DNA of 64,000 nucleotides from Ilyomonas sp965219515 (GTDB taxonomy: Bacteria > Bacteroidota > Bacteroidia > Chitinophagales > Chitinophagaceae), in the NCBI GenBank assembly GCA_965219515.1, contig OZ244776.1, positions 744,001 through 808,000 of the forward strand, in the 5' to 3' direction. Both the position numbers and the translations under genes were made by a program. Below the pieces are notes generated by a model, which saw nothing but the letters and a program-made list of their open reading frames with translations, had not been told where the DNA came from and made no database searches. Below, piece after piece: positions 9,341 to 17,675 of this stretch (position 1 is the stretch's first letter; each line of letters begins with the position of its first letter).

Positions 9341-9348
9341 TATTTTTG
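9341..9348 (+). promoter_or_regulatory. -7 box TATTTTTG of bshB1
   Basis: Exact TAnnTTTG match ending 6 nt before the ATG at 9355. It lies inside the reading frame that could extend upstream to 9304, which argues that 9355 is the true start and the leader is at most a few bases. Confidence 0.55.
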
Positions 9349-9354
9349 CGTTCT

Positions 9355-10083
9355 ATGAAAGCTGATATACTTGCCTTTGGCGTTCATCCCGACGATCTGG
9401 AACTGGGCTGTGGCGGAACCATTATTGCGGCGGTGGCAGAAGGAAAAAAAGTTGCTGTGGTTGACTTAACGCGGGGAGAACTGGGCACGCGCGGCAATGC
9501 AGACATTCGTACGCAGGAAGCCATGAACGCAGCCAACGTATTGGGCGTTGCGGCACGCGAAAATTTAGACATGGCAGACGGTTTTTTTCAGAACAATGAA
9601 GAAAATATTCGTAAGGTAATTGTTGCCATCAGAAAATATCGGCCGCAGGTGGTGTTGTGCAGCGCGCCGGAAGACCGGCATCCCGACCATGGCAGAAGCG
9701 CAAAACTGATTGCAGATGCCGCTTTTTTATCCGGGTTAAGAAAAATAGAAACTACGGATAACGGTGAGGTGCAGCCAAGCTGGCGGCCAGCCAACGTATT
9801 TCATTATATTCAGGACAGGTATTTAAAGCCCGATTTTGTGTATGATATATCGGCTCATTTTGAGCAAAAGCTGAAAGCGGTTCTTTGCTACACCACGCAG
9901 TTTAACACGCTTGACACCAGCGAGCCTTCTACTTATATTTCAAATCCCGATTTTATTGACGTCATCCGCGCCCGTGCACTTATGTTTGGTAAGCGCATTG
10001 GCGTTACTTTTGCAGAAGGATACATTACGCATAAAATGCTTGGCATTACAAGCTTCGACCATATCATTCAAAATGTAACCTGA
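9355..10083 (+). CDS. bshB1: Bacillithiol biosynthesis deacetylase BshB1
   Basis: 242-aa LmbE/PIG-L-fold zinc deacetylase. It removes the acetyl group from GlcNAc-malate in the second step of bacillithiol synthesis. The start MKADILAFGVHPDDLELGCGG carries the zinc-binding HPDD motif, and the second metal-site segment appears as APEDRHPDHGRS. The length and the N terminus are those of the BshB1 subgroup in Bacteroidota and Firmicutes. bshA and bshC are not in the window. The next gene, a desaturase, is on the same strand 50 bp downstream but functionally unrelated. Confidence 0.9.
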   Translation: MKADILAFGVHPDDLELGCGGTIIAAVAEGKKVAVVDLTRGELGTRGNADIRTQEAMNAANVLGVAARENLDMADGFFQNNEENIRKVIVAIRKYRPQVVLCSAPEDRHPDHGRSAKLIADAAFLSGLRKIETTDNGEVQPSWRPANVFHYIQDRYLKPDFVYDISAHFEQKLKAVLCYTTQFNTLDTSEPSTYISNPDFIDVIRARALMFGKRIGVTFAEGYITHKMLGITSFDHIIQNVT

Positions 10084-10133
10084 TGTTTTGTTAACATCAT
10101 TTATCAGGCACCAACTATATAACAATATTTATA

Positions 10134-11198
10134 ATGACACCAAAGTTTGCAAATACGGCTCCCTCTTTTCATGTTGAATTAAAAAAGCGAATCAATCAGT
10201 ATTTTGCTGCTACCGGCAAAGAAACAACCGGCGGCTGGCGATTGGTAAGCAAAGCCGTTTTTTTAGTTGTTTCGCTCATTTCTACTTATACTGTTCTGGT
10301 ATTTTTTACGCCGGATTGGCCTTATGCTTTATTGTTAAGCGCCGTATTGGGTTTTACCACGGCAGCCATTGGGTTTAATATCATGCACGATGGCGGTCAT
10401 GGCAGTTTTAGCCGTTACAAATGGCTGAATAAAGCAGCTGCTAATATCGCCGAGTTTTTAGGTGCCAGCCAGTTTATGTGGAATATGAAACACAACGTTA
10501 TTCATCACGCGTATGCCAATATTGACGGGATTGACGATGACATCGATGCCAAACCGATATTGCGCATGGCGCCTACGCAGAAGCGTTATAAAATTCATCG
10601 TTTTCAGCATTTATATTTCTGGATTTTTTATGCGTTTCTTCATTTGTACTGGACGATGATGAGCGATTACCGTAAATATTTTACCAAAAAAATCGGTGAT
10701 ATTCCGTTAAAGAAAATGAACACGAAAGATCATATTGCTTTCTGGAGTTTTAAGGTGGCATACTATGGTTTGTTCATTGTTCTGCCCATCATTACCGTTG
10801 GTGTTATTGACTGGCTGATTGGCTATACCATTTTTACTGTGTGCGTAGGTTTCACCATCAGTATTGTATTTCAGCTGGCGCATACGGTAGAGCATACCGA
10901 ATTTCCGGTACCAAACGAAACAACGCATAAATTAGAAGATGAATGGGCGATTCATCAATTAAAAACGACCGCCAATTTCGCTACCCGCAACCGTTTGATT
11001 TCCTGGTATGTTGGCGGACTGAACTTTCAGATCGAGCATCATTTGTTTCCCAAAATTTCTCACATTCATTATCCTGCCATCAGCAAAATCATCAAGCAGG
11101 CATGTCTTGAACATGGCGTTGTGTATGTTGAATACCGGCGTATGCATCATGCCGTAGCTTCACACATTTCTTTTTTACGCGAGATGGGAAGAGTGTGA
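10134..11198 (+). CDS. Membrane fatty acid desaturase (acyl-CoA/lipid desaturase, front-end type histidine boxes)
   Basis: 354 aa. All three di-iron histidine boxes are present: HDGGH at 85-89, HNVIHH at 120-125 and QIEHH ending at H302-H303. Paired hydrophobic segments near residues 42-85 and 160-250 give the usual four-helix membrane topology. The Q in QIEHH is typical of front-end (delta-5/6-like) desaturases, but no cytochrome b5 domain is fused, as in other bacterial members, so electrons must come from a separate ferredoxin or reductase. Probably introduces a double bond into membrane acyl chains, e.g. for cold adaptation; regioselectivity is not predictable. Confidence 0.88.
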   Translation: MTPKFANTAPSFHVELKKRINQYFAATGKETTGGWRLVSKAVFLVVSLISTYTVLVFFTPDWPYALLLSAVLGFTTAAIGFNIMHDGGHGSFSRYKWLNKAAANIAEFLGASQFMWNMKHNVIHHAYANIDGIDDDIDAKPILRMAPTQKRYKIHRFQHLYFWIFYAFLHLYWTMMSDYRKYFTKKIGDIPLKKMNTKDHIAFWSFKVAYYGLFIVLPIITVGVIDWLIGYTIFTVCVGFTISIVFQLAHTVEHTEFPVPNETTHKLEDEWAIHQLKTTANFATRNRLISWYVGGLNFQIEHHLFPKISHIHYPAISKIIKQACLEHGVVYVEYRRMHHAVASHISFLREMGRV

Positions 11199-11199
11199 G

Positions 11200-11301
11200 G
11201 AGTTATGAATTATGAGTTATGAGTTATATTGAAGGATTGCTATATTTTACAGTCAACCGCCATCTGTCAACCATCAACCATCAACTGCCAACCACCAACT
11301 C
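11200..11301. repeat. Degenerate heptad repeat tract
   Basis: Two heptad blocks: 11200-11228 repeats TTATGAG-like units, and 11250-11301 repeats CATCAAC-like units (for example tgtcaac, catcaac, catcaac, tgccaac, caccaac). It fills the gap between two convergent genes, from the desaturase stop to the stop of the minus-strand outer-membrane gene. Confidence 0.8.
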
Positions 11302-13129
11302 AAAAAATGCTATTCGTATAATCGGTATTTAGTTGCAATAAGTCCGGCGCGCGAACATAACTGGTATTGTACCGGAAACGGAGGTTAATGGTTGTTTTTA
11401 TAACATAGGGATTCATGCCCTGAATCTGCCTGGGAAAATAAACAAACCGCAGTTCCATCGTGCCAAAAACAAGGTTTTCATTGCGGGTACGAATGCCGCC
11501 GCCCAGACTCCAGTAAAATAACGATTTATCAATTGACCGCTTCTCAGGGGTAAGTATCGAAAGATCGTGAAAAAAGAAAGGAGAAAACTGAAAACCGAAA
11601 GCTTTATATTTCAGATAAAAAAATGTTTCGCCGTGCAAACTGATTCTGCGGTCTCCCAAAGCTGAATCAGAACGAAAATAGCGGATGCCAAACGGGTTAT
11701 TAATCTTCAGCGGGTCTAAACTTACGCGATTGAACTGGCGCGTAAAACTGAGCCGGAAATACTGGCGCATCTTAAAATTACGTAACAGGTAAAGCCTGCT
11801 GAATACGCTGGTGCCGAGAAGCACGCCGGCATCCTGAATTTTGCCTTTATTCATGAAACCGCCGCCGCGAAAAAAATACTGAATAAAATGTTCCTTCTGC
11901 GAAAAGCGATAAAAATTAGCGTCTATGCCGGCATAAGCGCGCGACAACTGCAATTGCTGATACCAGCCCGACGTTACGGCTACATTATAACCCGTAGGTA
12001 TATCTTCGGTGGTGCCAAAGCCATACAAATAATTGCTTTTGTAAAACTGTTGCTTGAAAAAAGTAAATTGACCAAGAATACCTCTTTTATCGTTGTAAGA
12101 CTGATTGAAGTGGTTGCCGATTTGCTTGGGCGACTGGGTAAAATCGTTTCTGAAATACCGAAGGCTCACAAACTTCCGGTCGCGCATGGAATTATCGGTT
12201 AAAAACCTTTTTACCCCGAGATTGTAACCAATCCACCCGTCAACAACATTGTATTTATACTGATAAAAAAGACTATCCGGTTCTAAGTAATCGTTGTTCG
12301 ATTGGTTAGAGCCAATGGTAAAGCCGCCTGCCATACGCCCGTAAGCTGAGGTAAGCGGGCGATCAAGCTGCAACAAAACCGATTTTTCGTTGCGCCGCGT
12401 ATTGTTGATGTTGTTATCAATCTGGCTGTAAATTAAAGTCGCATTAACAAAGCTGTGGTTAATGCTGTTAATGTTATATAATAAAGAATAGCCAAAGCCT
12501 GGGTTGCGCGCCTTCTCATATAAACCCACGCCTTCTACCTTTTGGCCCGTGCCCAGAATATTTTCCTCAGAAATCTTTACCCTCATTTTCTGCGGAGAAA
12601 AGCTGCTGACAGAACCTGTGATGCTAAACAAATCTTTGGTAATTACCTGCAAGTCAACAGAATCGGGGCTTCCGGGCACTTCTGTTACCAGTACGCGCGC
12701 ATCCTGAATATAATCGAGCGAGCGCAGATAACGCTCATTTTCCGATAGCACATACGTATTCAGCGGCGTATTTTCCTGTATAAAAAGGTTGTTTCTTATT
12801 TGCCAGGCCCGCGTGTTACGGTGAAGATTGTTAAGTAATCGGGTTCCGAAATATTTGCTTTGTTTTGATGTATCTGTGAACGATTTTCCAAAGCCAAACT
12901 CTTTTAAATCAATATGCCGGATAATTTTTCCCTCGTATTCTTTGTAAGGCTGTTCGGCTTTTACAATTAAGGCAGGCGGTATGGGTTGTGAAGAAGTATC
13001 GGGATGCTTGCGCGAAATCATGCGGTAAGCCGAATGAAATACATTTTTCTTTTTCTTTATTATAAGACTGTCTTTTTTTACAATTACGGTGTCTTTTTGT
13101 GCAAACAAACCATTGCAAACGATTAGCAT
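11300..13129 (-). CDS. Large outer-membrane beta-barrel protein with POTRA-like N-terminal region
   Basis: 609 aa from the first ATG. Residues about 60-170 look like a soluble POTRA-like region (KIIRHIDLKEFGFG, then a segment with SLDYIQDARVLVTEV and DSVDLQVITKD). The remaining 400 residues alternate polar and aromatic residues as in a 16-strand BamA/Omp85-like barrel and end in Phe. It may be a surface-antigen-like or transport outer-membrane protein; the exact family is not recognised. The start is problematic: the ATG leaves only an 11-residue stub before the expected signal cleavage site (LFAQ), while the frame stays open upstream and encodes a proper hydrophobic signal core, but with no ATG, GTG or TTG. 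Confidence 0.65.
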   Translation of the reverse strand: MLIVCNGLFAQKDTVIVKKDSLIIKKKKNVFHSAYRMISRKHPDTSSQPIPPALIVKAEQPYKEYEGKIIRHIDLKEFGFGKSFTDTSKQSKYFGTRLLNNLHRNTRAWQIRNNLFIQENTPLNTYVLSENERYLRSLDYIQDARVLVTEVPGSPDSVDLQVITKDLFSITGSVSSFSPQKMRVKISEENILGTGQKVEGVGLYEKARNPGFGYSLLYNINSINHSFVNATLIYSQIDNNINNTRRNEKSVLLQLDRPLTSAYGRMAGGFTIGSNQSNNDYLEPDSLFYQYKYNVVDGWIGYNLGVKRFLTDNSMRDRKFVSLRYFRNDFTQSPKQIGNHFNQSYNDKRGILGQFTFFKQQFYKSNYLYGFGTTEDIPTGYNVAVTSGWYQQLQLSRAYAGIDANFYRFSQKEHFIQYFFRGGGFMNKGKIQDAGVLLGTSVFSRLYLLRNFKMRQYFRLSFTRQFNRVSLDPLKINNPFGIRYFRSDSALGDRRISLHGETFFYLKYKAFGFQFSPFFFHDLSILTPEKRSIDKSLFYWSLGGGIRTRNENLVFGTMELRFVYFPRQIQGMNPYVIKTTINLRFRYNTSYVRAPDLLQLNTDYTNSIF

Positions 13130-13373
13130 TACAACGAGAAAAAAAATCCGGTTGAGAGATATATGAATTTTCGTTTTGATAAACGTATTTTCTTTTTTAA
13201 TTCGTTAAATCAATATTGTGTTTTTCTATCTGAGAAATCGTTTGTTTTTTGCAGCAATCCTATAACTCTGAAAAGAGGCGAATGTTATATGTTGCAATGT
13301 AGTGTTTTTAATTTTAACACAACCCCAATTGATTCTTACTGTGCAAAACAGATAGCAACAGACCGTTGAAACG

Positions 13374-13381
13374 TAACTTTG
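13374..13381 (+). promoter_or_regulatory. -7 box TAACTTTG of mqnE
   Basis: Exact TAnnTTTG match 21 nt before the mqnE ATG. A conventional TTG -33 element is not apparent at 19-20 nt spacing. Confidence 0.5.
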
Positions 13382-13402
13382 CAGTCAAATTAAGGGAATA
13401 CA

Positions 13403-14581
13403 ATGATAGTAATTTCGGATGGCATAGAACGTCTTGTTGACCAGGAAAAAGACAGAGAATTAAAACAAATTGGTTATAAAATTTTAAATCATCAGCGCAT
13501 TGGTTTTGATGAAGGCGTGCTGCTTTTTGAAAAAGCTTCCCTGCCTTTTACAGGCGCCTTAGCCAATTGGGTAAGAGAAGAAAAACATGGCGATAAAACC
13601 TATTTCAACCGGAATTTTCATATTGAGCCTACCAATGTATGCGTGTTTTCATGCGCGTTTTGTGCATACAGCCGTTTGTATGCACACCGCGGGGAAGGCT
13701 GGGAACTTAGCACGCAACAAATGCTCGATATAGTAAAAAGTTACGATGGCAAGCCCGTAACGGAAGTGCACATTGTTGGCGGGGTACATCCGAAATTAAA
13801 CCTGCGTTTTTTTATTGACCTGATGAAACAGATAAAAGCGCATCGGCCCGAGCTGCACATTAAAGGTTATACTGCCGTTGAACTGGATTATATGTTTCGC
13901 AAGGCGAAGGTTTCGGTGCCGGAAGGTATGAAGCTGCTTCACGAAGCCGGACTTGATTCTATGCCGGGCGGCGGCGCCGAAATTTTTCATCCCGATATCC
14001 GTCAACAGATTTGCAACGATAAAGTTGACGCCGAAGGCTGGCTGAACATTCATCGCGCCGCGCATTTGCTTGGTATGCACAGCAATGCCACCATGCTGTA
14101 CGGCCACATTGAAAAATACTGGCACCGGATAGATCACATGGAAAAATTGCGCAGTTTACAGGACGAAACGGGTGGTTTTAATACGTTTATTCCTTTAAAA
14201 TTCAGAAATAAAAATAACGATATGAGCTATGTAAAAGAAGCTGCCGTTGCAGAAGACATGAAGCTGTATGCCATTGCACGACTGTATATGGATAACTTTC
14301 CGCATGTGAAAGCATATTGGCCAATGCTAGGCAGGCAAAATGCTCAGTTGTCGTTATCATTTGGTGTAAATGATCTTGATGGCACCATTGATGACACTAC
14401 GAAAATTTATTCCATGGCAGGCAGCGAAGAGCAAACACCGTCTCTTACAACGGCGCAGCTTGTTACCCTGATTAAACAATCGGGCAGAGAACCGGTTGAG
14501 CGCGATACGTTGTATAATGAAATAAAAAATTATGCAAATGAAGATGTTGCGGACATGCAGCAAAATCCGTTTTACAATTAG
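13403..14581 (+). CDS. mqnE: Aminofutalosine synthase MqnE (radical SAM)
   Basis: 392-aa radical SAM enzyme of the futalosine route to menaquinone; it joins the MqnA product with SAM-derived adenosine to make aminofutalosine. The 4Fe-4S cluster motif Cx3Cx2C is C80, C84, C87. MqnE-type segments follow: PGGGAEIFHPDIR and LQDETGGFNTFIPLKFR, which separate it from its paralogue MqnC (dehypoxanthine futalosine cyclase). Other mqn genes are not in the window. Menaquinone is the typical respiratory quinone of Bacteroidota, consistent with the organism assignment. It begins with ATG 13403 behind a good promoter box. Confidence 0.9.
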   Translation: MIVISDGIERLVDQEKDRELKQIGYKILNHQRIGFDEGVLLFEKASLPFTGALANWVREEKHGDKTYFNRNFHIEPTNVCVFSCAFCAYSRLYAHRGEGWELSTQQMLDIVKSYDGKPVTEVHIVGGVHPKLNLRFFIDLMKQIKAHRPELHIKGYTAVELDYMFRKAKVSVPEGMKLLHEAGLDSMPGGGAEIFHPDIRQQICNDKVDAEGWLNIHRAAHLLGMHSNATMLYGHIEKYWHRIDHMEKLRSLQDETGGFNTFIPLKFRNKNNDMSYVKEAAVAEDMKLYAIARLYMDNFPHVKAYWPMLGRQNAQLSLSFGVNDLDGTIDDTTKIYSMAGSEEQTPSLTTAQLVTLIKQSGREPVERDTLYNEIKNYANEDVADMQQNPFYN

Positions 14582-14770
14582 AAATAACACCAACGGGATA
14601 GTAAAGATTTTTGATAGCGTGACATGCAAAGCCAAGCTGAGACTGTGTTTCGCTAACATAATTCATACTCATTTTATTATCCGAATGGTATAACAATGAT
14701 TGCGTGAAGAAATGAATTGTATTTTTTTGCAACCGGCAATATTTTATTTCATATCTACTAAATTGTTTGA

Positions 14771-14807
14771 AAGAATTACCCCGCAGCAAGCTGACGGGGA
14801 ATTCTTT
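14771..14807. repeat. 37-bp imperfect palindrome, REP-like
   Basis: AAGAATT at 14771-14777 pairs with AATTCTT at 14800-14806, and CCCCGCAG at 14779-14786 pairs with CTGaCGGGG at 14791-14799 (one bulged A), around a CAAG loop. Only a short T-run follows. The CCCCG-CAGC core resembles intergenic palindromes met in unrelated bacterial genomes, but this could not be checked. Confidence 0.55.
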
Positions 14808-14986
14808 CGATTAAATTTCCGGTCAGGCATTTCCGCTTAAACAAAAGCGCCGTTATTATGCTGAACAATCTCGATGCTTTGGGCAAACCGGAACGCGTGG
14901 CAAGCGGAGAATCGGGCATTCAGGCATTGATTCCGCCGATGAAAATCAGAGATTTTATATTTTCATCGCTGACTGATTTGGTGTAA
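14794..14986 (+). pseudogene. Probable 3' remnant of an unidentified gene
   Basis: An open frame of about 63 codons begins after a TGA inside the palindrome and ends at TAA 14984-14986. The first ATG is at 14858, giving 42 aa (MLNNLDALGKPERVASGE...). The residue composition looks protein-like and the frame ends 17 nt before a strong terminator, which suggests the 3' end of a gene whose 5' part was lost. No family recognised. Alternatively a genuine small protein. Confidence 0.3.
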
Positions 14987-15003
14987 GAAGTTTGTCATTG
15001 CAT

Positions 15004-15043
15004 AAACAATGCTGTCTTTACAAAGTGAAGACAGCATTGTTTT
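15004..15043. terminator. Perfect 15-bp hairpin terminator
   Basis: AAACAATGCTGTCTT at 15004-15018 is exactly complementary to 15028-15042, with a 9-nt loop and a TTTT end. The symmetrical A/T tails allow function in both directions. It follows the gene remnant and precedes the DUF3820 gene. Confidence 0.85.
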
Positions 15044-15071
15044 AAGCTTATCATACCATTAAATCTCAATC

Positions 15072-15296
15072 ATGTTTTCTGAAACGCCCGATGCGTCTGT
15101 GTTACAGCAATTGGTAACCGTAACAATGCCTTTTGGCAAGTATAAAGATGTATTGCTTTGCGATTTACCCGTTTTTTATCTGGAATGGTTTCACCGAAAA
15201 GGTTTTCCAAAAGGGAAACTGGGGATGATGCTCGCAACCATGTACGAAATAAAAACCAATGGATTGGCTTATCTGTTAGATCCGTTGAGGAAGTAA
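15072..15296 (+). CDS. DUF3820 family small protein
   Basis: 74 aa. The hallmark segments MPFGKYKDVLLCDLP, then FYLEWFHRKGFPKGKLG and MYEIKTNGL match the DUF3820 family of small bacterial proteins. Function is unknown; some members have been described as putative quorum-sensing-regulated factors, which is not supported by anything in this context. It starts with ATG 15072 shortly after the hairpin terminator and converges on the DUF3467 gene. Confidence 0.8.
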   Translation: MFSETPDASVLQQLVTVTMPFGKYKDVLLCDLPVFYLEWFHRKGFPKGKLGMMLATMYEIKTNGLAYLLDPLRK

Positions 15297-15326
15297 GAAA
15301 CATTTTTCCAAATAACTGACATTTTC

Positions 15327-15638
15327 TTATGCCTGCGCTGTTGGTCCGCCAAAATTCAGAGGCAGTTCAACCTGTTCAAGGTCTTTAATTTTACCATGTG
15401 CCGCTTCGTATCGTTCTACATTTTCCTGCAACGCTTTCATAAATCGCTTGGCGTGCATTGGTGTAAAAATAATACGTGATTTGACGCGGCTCTTTGGCGT
15501 TCCCGGCATTACGTTTACAAAATCTATTACAAATTCGGCATGACTGTGTGTGATAATGGCAAGATTGGCGTAAGTGCCTTCGGCTGTTTCTTCCGAAATT
15601 TCTATATTTAACTGGTTTTGTTGCGGCTGTTCCGGCAT
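15327..15638 (-). CDS. DUF3467 domain-containing protein
   Basis: 103 aa, cytoplasmic, no signal peptide. The sequence EGTYANLAIITHSHAEFVIDFV followed by SRVKSRIIFTPMHAKRFMKAL and a C-terminal helix matches DUF3467. Function unknown. Convergent with the DUF3820 gene, 30 bp apart. Confidence 0.85.
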   Translation of the reverse strand: MPEQPQQNQLNIEISEETAEGTYANLAIITHSHAEFVIDFVNVMPGTPKSRVKSRIIFTPMHAKRFMKALQENVERYEAAHGKIKDLEQVELPLNFGGPTAQA

Positions 15639-15795
15639 GAATTAATTTTAATGATGAAGCTCAAAAATAGCAGTAATTATAATGAAAAACGGTACTTGCA
15701 GTAAACTTGTTTTCTTGCCTTTTATTTTATCCGACCTTTCATTTTTCTTTACTTCATAATTTGTTCAGACAACCAAAAGAACGAAAGAATAAAAA

Positions 15796-15803
15796 TACTT
15801 TTG
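15796..15803 (+). promoter_or_regulatory. -7 box TACTTTTG upstream of the CDF transporter
   Basis: Exact TAnnTTTG match. Downstream of it the transporter frame is closed by TAA at 15816-15818, so the TTG at 15831 is the first usable start. Confidence 0.45.
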
Positions 15804-15830
15804 CCGGCTATCGTTTAAAACAGAAATCAC

Positions 15831-16835
15831 TTGCAACCAGCCAGGCAAAATTTTATAGTACAAAAATGGATAACGATTCTCTCTGTCGTATTATTCGCGG
15901 CAAAGATGATTGCTTATTTCATTACGCAATCGCTTGCCGTTTTTACCGATGCACTGGAAAGCATCGTAAATGTGGTGGCCGGTTTCGTTGGCTTATTTAG
16001 TTTATATATTGCGGCCAAACCCAGAGACATTGAGCATCCTTATGGCCATGGTAAAGCCGAATTTATATCGGCTGCGGTAGAAGGCGGGTTGATTGTTTCG
16101 GCAGGTCTGGTTATTCTGTACCAAACCATACAGAATTTTTTTGTCAGCAACCCGATCGGCAAATTAGACGAAGGCTTATTGCTTGTCGGCATTACGGGAC
16201 TCATCAATTACGTAGCCGGGTATATCTGCATCAGAAAAGGCAGACAGACAAAATCGGTTGCGCTTCAATCGAGCGGCAAACATTTGCAGATTGATACTTA
16301 TTCTACGCTCGCCGTAATCATTGGGCTGATTATCATTATTTATACAAAACAATACTGGCTCGACAGGGTTATCGCCGTTGCATTAAGCGCCATTATTTTA
16401 TATAACGGCTATAAAATTATCCGCACTTCGCTTGCCGGAATTATGGATGAGGCAGACATGCAACTGCTATCGCAAATGGTAAATATGCTGAACAGTAACC
16501 GTTGCAAAAACTGGGTTGACATTCACAACCTCCGCGTTATAAAATATGGCAGCCTGCTGCATGTAGATTGCCACGTAACGGTGCCTTATTATTTCATGGT
16601 AAATGAAGCACACAAAGAAGTGGAGAAGCTGCGCAACTGCATTACAACGGATTTTAAAGATGCGTTTGAGCTGTTTGTGCATACAGATGGCTGCATTCCG
16701 CCGTATGGCTGCGCCATTTGTATAAAAGATGATTGCAATGTAAGACAACACGCGTTAGAAAAAAAGCTTACCTGGACATTGGCGAATGTGTTATCGAATG
16801 AAAAGCACACAATTGAAACAAGGGATAGTTGGTAG
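15831..16835 (+). CDS. Cation diffusion facilitator family transporter
   Basis: 334 aa, inner membrane. CDF-type proteins export Zn2+, Fe2+, Co2+ or Mn2+ by proton antiport. Membrane segments near residues 13-32, 38-60, 80-100, 115-135 and 155-190 precede a cytoplasmic ferredoxin-like domain. The metal-site sequence DALESIVN in helix 2 and HPYGHGKAEF in the following loop are typical. The C-terminal extension has a Cys-rich stretch (CIPPYGCAICIKDDC) that is unusual and could bind metal. The start is TTG 15831: the frame has a stop just upstream and the next ATG would remove the first helix. Metal specificity is not predictable. Confidence 0.85.
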   Translation: MQPARQNFIVQKWITILSVVLFAAKMIAYFITQSLAVFTDALESIVNVVAGFVGLFSLYIAAKPRDIEHPYGHGKAEFISAAVEGGLIVSAGLVILYQTIQNFFVSNPIGKLDEGLLLVGITGLINYVAGYICIRKGRQTKSVALQSSGKHLQIDTYSTLAVIIGLIIIIYTKQYWLDRVIAVALSAIILYNGYKIIRTSLAGIMDEADMQLLSQMVNMLNSNRCKNWVDIHNLRVIKYGSLLHVDCHVTVPYYFMVNEAHKEVEKLRNCITTDFKDAFELFVHTDGCIPPYGCAICIKDDCNVRQHALEKKLTWTLANVLSNEKHTIETRDSW

Positions 16836-16865
16836 TTAATATAAGCAAAAAATATCTGATAGTTA

Positions 16866-16934
16866 CTATCACCCGCCAACTGTCATTTGTCATCTGCCAA
16901 CTATTATCCATCAGCTATTACCAATCTCTCAGCT
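16866..16934. repeat. Degenerate heptad repeat tract
   Basis: Units such as ctgtcat, ttgtcat, ctgccaa, ctattat, ccatcag repeat with seven-base spacing. The tract fills the convergent gap after the CDF gene and runs into the last codons of the superoxide dismutase gene. Confidence 0.7.
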
Positions 16935-17675
16935 CATTGCCTCAAAGCGCTGTTGGATAAACGGCCAGTTTACCACTTTCCACCATTCGCTGATGTATTC
17001 GGGGCGGCGATTTTGATAATGCAGATAGTACGCATGTTCCCACACATCCAAACCAAACACCGGCATCCCCTGCAACGGACTAACATCCATCAACGGATTA
17101 TCCTGATTTGGCGTTGAACCGATAACCAATTTTTTATCGTTTGTCATTACCAGCCATGCCCATCCGCTGCCAAACCTGGTTTTGGCTGCATCGCTGAATT
17201 CATTTTTAAAGGCAGCATAAGAAGAAAAATTGTTGGTAATGGCAGTCATCAGCTTACCGGAAGGCATGGCTGACGATGACGGCGCCTGCATGGTTTTCCA
17301 AAACAGTTCGTGGTTATAATGCCCGCCTGCGTTATTACGCATTTTGACGGAATATTTTGAGATATTGGCAAGTAATTTTTCCAGCGATGTCGTTTGCTGA
17401 TTCACATTTTCTGCCGCGCAGGCCTCGTTCAGATTTTTTGCATACGAAGCGGCATGTTTGGAATAATGTAGTTCCATGGTTTGCGCATCTATAACCGGCT
17501 CTAATGCGCTATATGAATATGGCAACGGCGACTGCTGAAAAGGCGTTGCCGCATCCGCTTTTGTAACGGAAATATTTGCCAGAGACGGCAAAACCGTTGC
17601 CGATAAACCTGCGGCGATACCTGCTTTGCCGGTTGTCTTCAAAAACTCCCGGCGGCTGTTTGATTCTTTATTCAT
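16929..17675 (-). CDS. Tat-exported Fe/Mn superoxide dismutase
   Basis: 248 aa. The N terminus SRREFLKTTGKAG followed by a hydrophobic stretch is a twin-arginine signal, so this dismutase should work in the periplasm, unlike the usual cytoplasmic enzyme. The mature part carries all four metal ligands in normal context: His in LHYSKHAASY, His in NNAGGHYNH, Asp and His in GLDVWEHAYYLHY. It detoxifies superoxide. Its ATG overlaps the end of the upstream LptF/G-type permease gene by 8 bp, implying co-transcription and possibly translational coupling. Fe versus Mn preference cannot be assigned with confidence from sequence alone. Confidence 0.92.
   Translation of the reverse strand: MNKESNSRREFLKTTGKAGIAAGLSATVLPSLANISVTKADAATPFQQSPLPYSYSALEPVIDAQTMELHYSKHAASYAKNLNEACAAENVNQQTTSLEKLLANISKYSVKMRNNAGGHYNHELFWKTMQAPSSSAMPSGKLMTAITNNFSSYAAFKNEFSDAAKTRFGSGWAWLVMTNDKKLVIGSTPNQDNPLMDVSPLQGMPVFGLDVWEHAYYLHYQNRRPEYISEWWKVVNWPFIQQRFEAMS

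Larger units (their letters stand above)
14582..15071. other. 490-bp intergenic region with palindrome, gene remnant and terminator
   Basis: Between mqnE and the DUF3820 gene. The first 190 bases show nothing recognisable. A 37-base palindrome (14771-14807), an open frame without a recognised family (14794-14986) and a perfect 15-bp hairpin (15004-15042) fill the rest; these are listed separately. Confidence 0.7.

Noticed and set aside
11250..11301. CRISPR-like direct repeats
   Set aside because: Units are seven bases, degenerate and contiguous with no spacers; this is a heptad tandem tract.
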